6,310 nt of DNA. Source: Candidatus Omnitrophota bacterium. Its GTDB lineage: Bacteria > Ratteibacteria > UBA8468 > B48-G9 > JAFGKM01. The notes beneath the pieces are model-generated. The model was not told the DNA's origin. It made no database searches and was given only the letters and a program-made list of their open reading frames with translations. The translations under genes and the position numbers were made by a program. Positions 1 to 5,480 of this stretch are shown here, one piece after another. Where the stretch lies: positions 1-6,310 of the forward strand of contig JAMWCO010000091.1 in assembly GCA_023818785.1 (NCBI GenBank), written 5' to 3'. Numbering within the stretch: the stretch's first letter is position 1; every line of letters starts with the position of its first letter.

Positions 1-268
1 AAGTTTTCCCTCTTAAATAGCCATTTATTTTTAAGTTCTGTGGTAACTCTTTTTGAAATATTTTTGAAAATGGTGCCTTTAAATTTTTAAATGATTGATC
101 AGAAAAATAAATTTCTCCTTTTATCTTCCCCTCAATAGTTTCTATTCTTAAAAATTGTGCTTTTTCTTTCAAATTTTTTAATTGATTAAAAAAATTTTCA
201 ATCACTTCATCAGAAAAACAAAAAGAAGAAAAAATAAAAAAAACAAAAATATATTTAAATTTCAACAT
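1..268 (-). CDS. Secreted protein of unknown function, N-terminal part (runs off left edge)
   Basis: The frame is open from an ATG at 268 to the window edge, giving 89 codons with no stop. The start is supported by GGAGGA at 278-273, four bases upstream. The first ~19 residues form a signal peptide: two lysines near the start (K3, K5), a Phe/Ile-rich core (residues 6-16) and a probable signal peptidase I site after the FCFS stretch, before Asp20. Cys17 lies in an SSFC context that is a poor lipobox, so a lipoprotein is less likely. The visible mature part (about 70 residues) is polar and Lys-rich, with a helical-looking start (DEVIENFFNQLKNLKEKAQF) followed by beta-like segments. I do not recognise the family. 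The gene overlaps the end of the upstream membrane-protein gene by 14 bases, so translation is probably coupled. By position after a sigma/anti-sigma pair it resembles rseB, whose product has a LolA-like fold; that is an analogy from gene order, not a sequence match. Confidence 0.75.
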   Translation of the reverse strand, partial: MLKFKYIFVFFIFSSFCFSDEVIENFFNQLKNLKEKAQFLRIETIEGKIKGEIYFSDQSFKNLKAPFSKIFQKELPQNLKINGYLRGKT

Positions 269-719
269 TTTTTCCTCCTATGTTTAAATTAACAGAAAAC
301 AAATCAATAATCTTATTTATTTCTTCTGTAAATTTTATTGATTCTTCTATCGGTGACACATTTTCATCTTTCACACTTTTGAGATTTGTAATCCTATTTT
401 CTTTTTTCTCACATTTATTATTTTTATTTAAAGAAATATTAAGAGTTTCTGGTAAATTATCTTTTTTTTCAGTGAAATTAACAATATAAGATTTTTTTGC
501 CTTTTCTAAATTTAACTTTTCAATAGTTACAAACAGATTCAAAATTAAAAGGAAAATGAAAGTATAAGTTAAAATATATTTCATTTTAAATGAATAATTT
601 TTTTCTTTCACTATATATTTGGAAAATTTATCAACAAAATTGACTTCTTTATCAATCTTTTCAGTATCTTTTTTCAGTAATCTTAAACCATATTCAACTT
701 TTTCAAATCCATTTTCCAT
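255..719 (-). CDS. Single-pass membrane protein, probable anti-sigma factor
   Basis: 154 residues. ATG at 719 is preceded by AGGAG (730-726) six bases upstream. The sequence shows a polar, Lys/Glu-rich N-terminal part (residues 1-47), one strongly hydrophobic segment (about 48-66, preceded by KMK) and a polar C-terminal part of about 88 residues. By the positive-inside rule the N-terminal part should be cytoplasmic and the rest outside the membrane. This is the usual plan of membrane anti-sigma factors such as RseA. The gene lies 43 bases after an ECF sigma gene and overlaps a secreted-protein gene, which makes an anti-sigma role the best inference. The protein has no histidine and a single cysteine (Cys103), so the HxxxCxxC motif of zinc-binding anti-sigma factors is absent. 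I recognise no known anti-sigma domain in the N-terminal part. The role rests on context and topology only; a membrane protein with another function is possible. This gene is among the most AT-rich parts of the window. Confidence 0.7.
   Translation of the reverse strand: MENGFEKVEYGLRLLKKDTEKIDKEVNFVDKFSKYIVKEKNYSFKMKYILTYTFIFLLILNLFVTIEKLNLEKAKKSYIVNFTEKKDNLPETLNISLNKNNKCEKKENRITNLKSVKDENVSPIEESIKFTEEINKIIDLFSVNLNIGGKNVEI
273..278 (-). promoter_or_regulatory. Ribosome binding site GGAGGA inside the upstream gene
   Basis: GGAGGA lies four bases before the ATG at 268 and within the last codons (Gly-Gly) of the preceding gene. It fixes the start of the partial left-edge gene and confirms that the 14-base overlap is real and not a start-site error. 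Confidence 0.75.
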
Positions 720-762
720 TTTTGTCTCCTATTTATTTAGTTCCATTTTTTATCAAAAAGGT

Positions 763-1263
763 TCATTTTTTATTTTCTAAAAATTTTTTAAGAACTTTTT
801 TACCTTTAAATAATCTTGATTTAACAGTCCCTTCTTTAATATTTAAAATTTTTGAAATTTCTTTTATAGAATATTCTTCAAAATAGAAAAGTGTTATTAC
901 CTCATTTAATTTTGGATGGAGTTTTTTTAGTGCTTCTCTCACTTTTTCTTTTAATTCTTCATCATTTTGAAAGACAATATTTACATTTTTAATTAAAGGC
1001 CTTTTTTTTCTATTTCTTTTATAAATTATATTCATCATAATTCTGTAAATCCATGTATAAAAAGAAGAGATGCCTTTAAATTTTTTTATACTTAAATATG
1101 CTTGTAAAAATGTTTCTTGAATTATATCTTCCACTTCATCCGGAGAGATTACATATGCAACTTTATACAACCTATTTTCAACATTTTTAAGGAGGGAAAC
1201 AAATGCATCATTATTCCCTTTTTTTGCTAACTCAACTAAAACCTTCTCATTCAAATTCTCCAT
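763..1263 (-). CDS. ECF-type RNA polymerase sigma factor (sigma-70 family, RpoE-like)
   Basis: 166 residues, the usual length for a two-domain ECF sigma factor. Region 2 is clear: DEVEDIIQETFLQAY at 42-56 matches the core-binding helix of region 2.2, followed by F68 and YTWIYRIMMNI (69-79) of regions 2.3-2.4 for -10 recognition and melting. Region 4 lies at about 108-162, with the helix-turn-helix YSIKEISKILNIKEGTVKSR at 131-150 for -35 recognition. Regions 1.1 and 3 are absent, as expected for the group. The ATG directly follows the tpiA stop (TAAATG) and has no good Shine-Dalgarno sequence, so it is probably translated by coupling to tpiA, or from a short leader made by the internal promoter at 1283-1311. 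The neighbouring membrane and secreted proteins suggest that it responds to an envelope or extracytoplasmic signal. Its regulon cannot be deduced; I saw no classical GAACTT-type ECF promoter in the window. The sigma assignment is firm; the subgroup is not. Confidence 0.95.
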   Translation of the reverse strand: MENLNEKVLVELAKKGNNDAFVSLLKNVENRLYKVAYVISPDEVEDIIQETFLQAYLSIKKFKGISSFYTWIYRIMMNIIYKRNRKKRPLIKNVNIVFQNDEELKEKVREALKKLHPKLNEVITLFYFEEYSIKEISKILNIKEGTVKSRLFKGKKVLKKFLENKK

Positions 1264-2016
1264 TTATAAAATTTTATAATCAATTATCCTTAAGAATGAA
1301 TCCACTTTCAAACAAGCATTGCCAACTAAAACTCCATCTATATTTTTCTCTTTCATCAACTGGTCAATATTTTCTGGTTTTACACTCCCTCCATAAAGAA
1401 TAATAAGATTTTCTGCAAACTCTTTATTATAAATTCTGCTTATAAGTTCTCTTATAAAAATATGAACTTCTTCTGCTTGGGATGGTTGTGCAGTTTTTCC
1501 TGTTCCAATAGCCCAAACAGGTTCATATGCAATTACAAGATTTTCTATATTATCAAAATTTTCAAGAGATTTTTTTATTTGATTTTCAATTATTTCAAAT
1601 GTCTTCCCTTTCTCTCTTTCTTCTAATTTTTCACCAACACATAATATTGCTTTCATCCCCATTTCTACAGTTTTTTTTACTTTTTTATTAATAATTTCGT
1701 CTGTTTCTCCAAAGATATTTCTCCTTTCGGAGTGTCCACATATAACATATTCAACACCAATATCTTTAAGCATCAAAGGAGAAATTTCACCAGTATAAGG
1801 ACCTTCATTTTCAAAATAAACATTCTGGGCACCAAGTTTAATAGGTCTATCTTTAAGTATTTGAGAAATAGGATAAAGAGAAGTAAAAGGAGGACATATT
1901 AATATATCCCTATCTTTATAATCTTTTATTCTTCTTAAAAGTTCATTAACAAAAATTATTGATTCATTTGGTGTTTTATGCATTTTCCAATTACCTGCTA
2001 TAAGAAATTTTTTCAT
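1264..2016 (-). CDS. tpiA: Triosephosphate isomerase
   Basis: 250 residues, full length for bacterial TIM. It interconverts dihydroxyacetone phosphate and glyceraldehyde 3-phosphate in the cytoplasm. The active-site residues are present: Asn9 and Lys11 in GNWKMHK, the electrophile His95 in CGHSERR (93-99) and the catalytic base Glu165 in AYEPVW. The mobile lid, loop 6 (PVWAIGTGKTA, 166-176), is intact, as is YGGSVKPEN (208-216), which contacts the phosphate. In loop 8 the usual VGGAS reads VGNAC (231-235), so the second glycine is Asn and the Ser is Cys. ATG at 2016 is supported by AAGGAG (2027-2022) five bases upstream. The gene lies 54 bases after pgk, and its stop abuts the sigma gene. Pgk and TpiA are separate proteins here, unlike the fused Pgk-TIM of Thermotoga. 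In many bacteria secG follows tpiA; here the sigma gene takes that place. It is probably cotranscribed with pgk, with a possible weak promoter of its own at 2041-2049. Confidence 0.97.
   Translation of the reverse strand: MKKFLIAGNWKMHKTPNESIIFVNELLRRIKDYKDRDILICPPFTSLYPISQILKDRPIKLGAQNVYFENEGPYTGEISPLMLKDIGVEYVICGHSERRNIFGETDEIINKKVKKTVEMGMKAILCVGEKLEEREKGKTFEIIENQIKKSLENFDNIENLVIAYEPVWAIGTGKTAQPSQAEEVHIFIRELISRIYNKEFAENLIILYGGSVKPENIDQLMKEKNIDGVLVGNACLKVDSFLRIIDYKIL
1283..1311 (-). promoter_or_regulatory. Candidate internal sigma70-type promoter for the sigma-factor gene
   Basis: Inside the last codons of tpiA, the minus strand reads TTGAAA (1311-1306), a 17-base spacer, and GATAAT (1288-1283). 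Each hexamer matches consensus at five of six positions and the spacing is ideal. Transcription would start near 1276 and give a leader of about 12 bases before the sigma ATG at 1263, with no Shine-Dalgarno site. Position and spacing favour a real promoter, but AT-rich DNA yields chance matches. Confidence 0.45.
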
Positions 2017-2040
2017 TTTTTCTCCTTTTGAAGAATAGAG

Positions 2041-2049
2041 AATATACCA
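2041..2049 (-). promoter_or_regulatory. Possible extended -10 promoter for tpiA
   Basis: On the minus strand the pgk-tpiA gap reads TGG followed by TATATT (-10 at 2046-2041), an extended -10 pattern with five of six bases of TATAAT. The region at -35 (around AATTAT) is poor. Transcription would start near 2034, upstream of the tpiA ribosome binding site at 2027-2022. In DNA this AT-rich a match of this quality can arise by chance. Confidence 0.25.
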
Positions 2050-2070
2050 AGATTTTTTAAAAAATAATTT

Positions 2071-3255
2071 TTATTCTTCCTTTAAAACTTCTATCCCAGG
2101 AAGCGTCCCTTTTTCAAGAAATTCAAGAGAAGCACCTCCACCTGTACATATATGAGATATTTTATCAGAAACTTGTGCTTTATTTACTGCTGCAATTGAA
2201 TCCCCACCACCTATTACTGAATATGCATTTGAATTTCCTATCGCTTTTGCTATTTCTATAGTTCCCCTCGCAAACTTTTCTATTTCATAAATTCCCATAG
2301 GTCCATTCCAAAAAATCGTTTTTGCTCTTCTTATACAATCTGTGTATTCTTCAATTGCCTGTGGTCCTATATCAACTCCAATCCATCCATGTGGAACAGT
2401 CCCCCTTTCCGTAATTATTGGAACTGCATCCTCTGAAACTTTCTGAACTATTACATGGTCAAGGGGTGTATGAAACTCAAGATGCCTTTTATTTATTTCT
2501 TTAATAATTTCTTTTGCAAGACCAACTGCTTCCTGGTCAACTTTTGAATCACCAACTTCCCAGTTTTTTGCTTTAATAAATGTATACGCCATAACTCCAC
2601 CTGTAATAATTGTATCTACTTTATCAAGAAGATTTTTTATCATGGCAATTTTATCAGATACTTTTGCTCCTCCAAGAATTAAAAGGAATGGTTTTTCTGG
2701 GTTTAAGAGTAATTTTAAAAGAGCACTAACTTCCTTTTCAATTAAAAAACCAGCAGCAACATCCTTTGTAAACTTTGTGATTGTATAAATAGATGCATGC
2801 TCCCTATGACATGTTCCAAAAGCATCATTAACATAACAATCTGCTAAAGAAGCAAGTCCTTTTGCAAAATCTTCATCCCCTTCCTCTTCTTCTGGATGAA
2901 ATCTTAAGTTTTCAAGAAGCAGTATCTCTCCTTCCTTTAAAGAATTTACCATATTTTTTACCTCATCTCCTATACAATCAGAAACAAATTTTACTTCTTT
3001 ATTTAAAATCTTTGATAACCTTTCTCCAACAGGTTTTAAACTAAATTCATCTACAACCTTCCCCTTAGGCCTTCCAAGATGTGAAGCAATGATTAAGGAT
3101 GCAGATTGAGAAAGTAAATATTCAATTGTTGGGATAGTTGCTTTAATCCTTGTATCATCTACAATCACTCCTTTTTCAATAGGTACATTATAATCAACTC
3201 TTAAGAAAACCTTCTTCCCTTTATAATTTTTATCCTTAATTGTTTTTATTTTCAT
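2071..3255 (-). CDS. pgk: Phosphoglycerate kinase
   Basis: 394 residues, the usual bacterial length. It transfers phosphate between 1,3-bisphosphoglycerate and ADP, making ATP in glycolysis. The N-terminal, 3-phosphoglycerate-binding domain shows RVDYN (19-23; Asp21, Asn23), Arg36, HLGRP (59-63), ENLRF (115-119; Arg118) and DAFGTCHREHAS (144-155; Arg151). The C-terminal, nucleotide-binding domain shows GGAKVSDK (195-202), FWNGPMG (315-321), GGGDS (349-353) and TGGGAS (371-376). Small departures from the common sequence are RVDYN for RVDFN and TCHREHAS for TAHRAHAS; neither removes a catalytic residue. ATG at 3255 has GGAGG (3266-3262) six bases upstream. This is the first gene of the leftward unit, with a strong sigma70-like promoter right before it and a predicted leader of only about 21 bases. 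No gapA lies beside it; the divergent neighbour is ftsK. Confidence 0.97.
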   Translation of the reverse strand: MKIKTIKDKNYKGKKVFLRVDYNVPIEKGVIVDDTRIKATIPTIEYLLSQSASLIIASHLGRPKGKVVDEFSLKPVGERLSKILNKEVKFVSDCIGDEVKNMVNSLKEGEILLLENLRFHPEEEEGDEDFAKGLASLADCYVNDAFGTCHREHASIYTITKFTKDVAAGFLIEKEVSALLKLLLNPEKPFLLILGGAKVSDKIAMIKNLLDKVDTIITGGVMAYTFIKAKNWEVGDSKVDQEAVGLAKEIIKEINKRHLEFHTPLDHVIVQKVSEDAVPIITERGTVPHGWIGVDIGPQAIEEYTDCIRRAKTIFWNGPMGIYEIEKFARGTIEIAKAIGNSNAYSVIGGGDSIAAVNKAQVSDKISHICTGGGASLEFLEKGTLPGIEVLKEE

Positions 3256-3282
3256 TTTTTGCCTCCCTCTTTTTATTTTTTT

Positions 3283-3310
3283 ATTTTACATTTTCCTTTT
3301 CTTCTGTCAA
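3283..3310 (-). promoter_or_regulatory. Strong sigma70-type promoter of the pgk-tpiA-sigma unit
   Basis: On the minus strand a perfect -35 TTGACA (3310-3305) is followed by a 16-base spacer and a -10 TAAAAT (3288-3283, five of six). A TG precedes the -10 directly. The predicted start near 3276 leaves a leader of about 21 bases carrying the pgk ribosome binding site (3266-3262). This is the best promoter match in the window and stands in the divergent intergenic region. Confidence 0.75.
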
Positions 3311-3325
3311 AATTTTGTTGTCAAA
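3305..3325 (-). repeat. Tandem TTTGACA repeat over the pgk -35 region
   Basis: On the minus strand TTTGACA occurs twice, at 3325-3319 and 3311-3305, separated by ACAAAAT (period 14). A perfect 10-base palindrome, CAAAATTTTG (3308-3317), spans the spacer and the second copy. Only the second copy has a -10 at proper spacing. The first could be part of an operator, an upstream contact, or chance. Confidence 0.5.
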
Positions 3326-3335
3326 TAGTAAATTT

Positions 3336-3340
3336 AGGAG
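3336..3340 (+). promoter_or_regulatory. Ribosome binding site AGGAG deciding the ftsK start
   Basis: AGGAG ends 13 bases before the ATG at 3354, longer than the usual 5-9. No ATG, GTG or TTG in the ftsK frame lies between it and that ATG, so 3354 remains the best start. Earlier TTG codons in frame (3315, 3318 and further up) have no ribosome binding site and would push the gene towards or into pgk. Confidence 0.5.
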
Positions 3341-3353
3341 TAAACTTTTTAAT

Positions 3354-5474
3354 ATGAGATGGAAAAATTTAGAAAATTGGGTAAAAGGTGTTTTAATCTT
3401 TGGATTTGCTATTTATCTATTCTTTTCATTTATTTCTTATGATCCTTTTGACCCAACATTTAAATTTTGTCAAATTGGATTCCCTGTAAATGAAAACATA
3501 AAAAATTTTGGTGGTAAATTTGGTTGTTATCTTGTAGGATTTTTACTTTTTCTATTTGGTAAAAGTTCTTATCTTTTTGTAATTTTGTTGCTTTTTGTTG
3601 GATACAATATTATATGGGGTGAAGAGGAAAAGTTATGGAAAAAACTTTTTAGCATTTTAGGAATTCTATTTATATCCTCTATATTTTTCACAATAAAATC
3701 AGAATCTCAAAATTTTAATGGTGGATTTTTTGGTGCTATTTTAGGGCCATTTTTGAAAGAATATTTTGGAGAAAAAGGAATATTTTTTATCCTTGGAATA
3801 CTTGGAATTTCATTTATTGGAATAAGTTATAAATTATATTTTGAACCATTTAAAACAATTTTTGAAAATTATCTTTTAAGTAAAGAAAAAATTATAATCC
3901 CTGAAAAACCAAAGAGGAAAAAAATTGTTAGAGAAAAGGAAAAAATAGAAGTTCCTTTGAGCGAAGAAAAAATACCTGTTATTGAGGAAAAAAAGAAACT
4001 AAAAAAAACTTATTTATCACACCAAAAAGGAGTTGTTTACAATTTTCCATCCATAGACCTATTAAAAATAGGTAATCCAACTCAAAAAGAAACAAAAGAG
4101 GACCTTGAAATTTATGCTCAAGTAATAGAAGAAACATTATCAGAATTTGATATAGAAGGAGAAGTCGTTCAAATAAACCAAGGACCAAGAGTTACAATGT
4201 TTGAAGTTCAACTTGCACCAGGGATTCAGGTTCAAAAGATTTTTAAAATCCAGGATAATATTGCCATGAACTTAAAAACTACAACAATAAGAGTAGTTGC
4301 TCCATTACCAAATAAATCAACTGTTGGAATTGAAGTCCCAAATAGAGAAATTTCAATTGTTTATTTAAGAGAAATAATTGAAAGCAAAGAATTCCAAAAA
4401 TCAAATTCAAAATTAACTCTTGCAATAGGGAAAGATATAATGGGAAGACCAATTGTAACTGATTTAAAATTAATGCCACATTTATTAATTGCTGGTGCTA
4501 CTGGTTCTGGGAAAACAGTATGTCTCAATTCATTAATAACTTCTATCTTATATAAAGCAAATCCAGATGAAGTAAAATTTATTATGATTGACCCTAAAAT
4601 GGTTGAACTTACTCTTTATAATGACCTTCCTTACTTATTATGCCCTGTTATTGTTGATATTAAAAAAGCAGTAAATGCTTTAAAGTGGTTAATAGGAGAA
4701 ATGTCAAGAAGATACAAACTTTTTTCAGAAATGAAAGTAAGGAATCTGGAAAATTATAATATTACAAATCCTTCAGAACAATTACCTTATATAGTAGTCG
4801 TTATTGATGAACTCGCTGATTTAATGACTGTTGCAAAAAATGAAATAGAACATAGTATTATACGACTTGCACAACTCTCAAGAGCAGCAGGAATTCACTT
4901 AATTTTAGCAACTCAAAGACCTTCAGTAAATGTTATAACTGGTGTAATAAAAGCAAATTTACCCTGTAGAATATCTTTTCAAGTAACATCTAAATTTGAT
5001 TCAAGAACAATACTTGATAGAATTGGTGCTGAAAAATTACTTGGAAGAGGGGATATGTTATTTTTGCCACCTTTAAGTTCAAATTTAATAAGAATTCAGG
5101 GAAGTTATATCTCAGATGAGGAAATTGAGAATGTATGTGAATATATTAAAAAGCAAAGAATACCAGAATATAATATGGAAATACTTGAAGGGAAAGGGAT
5201 AGAAGAAGTTGAGATACCTGAAATAATTGGGCAACAATATAGTGATGAAGATGACATATATGAACAAGCAAAAAGAATTGTAATAACTACAAAAATTGCT
5301 TCTATATCTATGTTGCAAAGAAGATTAAGAATTGGTTTTAATAAAGCAGCAAGATTAATAGAAAGGATGGAAGAGGAAGGAATTGTTGGTCCTTATCAGG
5401 AAGGTAAACCAAGAAAAGTTCTTATAAACATAGAAGAAAATAATAATTCTCAACAAGAAAATCAATTGGAATAA
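3354..5474 (+). CDS. ftsK: DNA translocase FtsK/SpoIIIE family
   Basis: 706 residues from the ATG at 3354. FtsK is a membrane-anchored hexameric motor that pumps chromosome ends through the closing division septum. The N-terminal domain has about five membrane segments (roughly 10-28, 56-70, 72-88, 97-114, 141-158), with the family's SYDP turn (28-31) and the GGFFGAILGPFL motif (123-134). A charged linker (about 173-235) is short compared with the long linker of E. coli FtsK. The alpha/beta motor follows: Walker A GATGSGKT (381-388) and Walker B VVVIDELADL with Asp485 and Glu486, then LATQRPSVNVITG. The C-terminal gamma domain (about 634-698) has the winged-helix pattern SMLQRRLRIGFNKAARLIER that reads polar orienting sequences on DNA. 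All parts are present and intact. The gene is divergent from pgk and followed after 6 bases by rimO, probably in one transcript. The first ~110 codons of an upstream TTG extension would overlap the pgk start and are not supported. No clear promoter was found for it. Confidence 0.96.
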   Translation: MRWKNLENWVKGVLIFGFAIYLFFSFISYDPFDPTFKFCQIGFPVNENIKNFGGKFGCYLVGFLLFLFGKSSYLFVILLLFVGYNIIWGEEEKLWKKLFSILGILFISSIFFTIKSESQNFNGGFFGAILGPFLKEYFGEKGIFFILGILGISFIGISYKLYFEPFKTIFENYLLSKEKIIIPEKPKRKKIVREKEKIEVPLSEEKIPVIEEKKKLKKTYLSHQKGVVYNFPSIDLLKIGNPTQKETKEDLEIYAQVIEETLSEFDIEGEVVQINQGPRVTMFEVQLAPGIQVQKIFKIQDNIAMNLKTTTIRVVAPLPNKSTVGIEVPNREISIVYLREIIESKEFQKSNSKLTLAIGKDIMGRPIVTDLKLMPHLLIAGATGSGKTVCLNSLITSILYKANPDEVKFIMIDPKMVELTLYNDLPYLLCPVIVDIKKAVNALKWLIGEMSRRYKLFSEMKVRNLENYNITNPSEQLPYIVVVIDELADLMTVAKNEIEHSIIRLAQLSRAAGIHLILATQRPSVNVITGVIKANLPCRISFQVTSKFDSRTILDRIGAEKLLGRGDMLFLPPLSSNLIRIQGSYISDEEIENVCEYIKKQRIPEYNMEILEGKGIEEVEIPEIIGQQYSDEDDIYEQAKRIVITTKIASISMLQRRLRIGFNKAARLIERMEEEGIVGPYQEGKPRKVLINIEENNNSQQENQLE

Positions 5475-5480
5475 GTTATA

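Noticed and set aside
280..489. Plus-strand open frame opposite the membrane-protein gene
   Set aside because: Low-complexity Phe/Ser/Leu-rich reading of the opposite strand of an AT-rich gene, with no family resemblance.
737..766. A 9-codon frame (ATG at 766) overlapping the sigma stop as ATGA, as a possible leader peptide for the membrane-protein gene
   Set aside because: No Shine-Dalgarno sequence, tiny and low-complexity; nothing supports translation.
740..773. Near-repeat GTTCCATTTTTTAT / GTTCATTTTTTAT with a period of about 21
   Set aside because: AT-rich and imperfect, only two copies; expected by chance in this composition.
2052..2065. Palindrome ATTTTTTAAAAAAT in the pgk-tpiA gap as a terminator
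   Set aside because: The stem has no G-C pair and no loop, so it cannot form a stable hairpin; a run of A/T is common here.
3240..3353. A TTG-initiated extension of ftsK by 38 codons upstream of the ATG at 3354
   Set aside because: It would overlap the first codons and ribosome binding site of pgk on the other strand, has no ribosome binding site, and reads through the promoter region.
5188..5199. GGGAAAGGG in ftsK as a KOPS-type FtsK orienting site
   Set aside because: The E. coli consensus GGGNAGGG is 8 bases; this has one base too many, lies in a single place and encodes ordinary codons.
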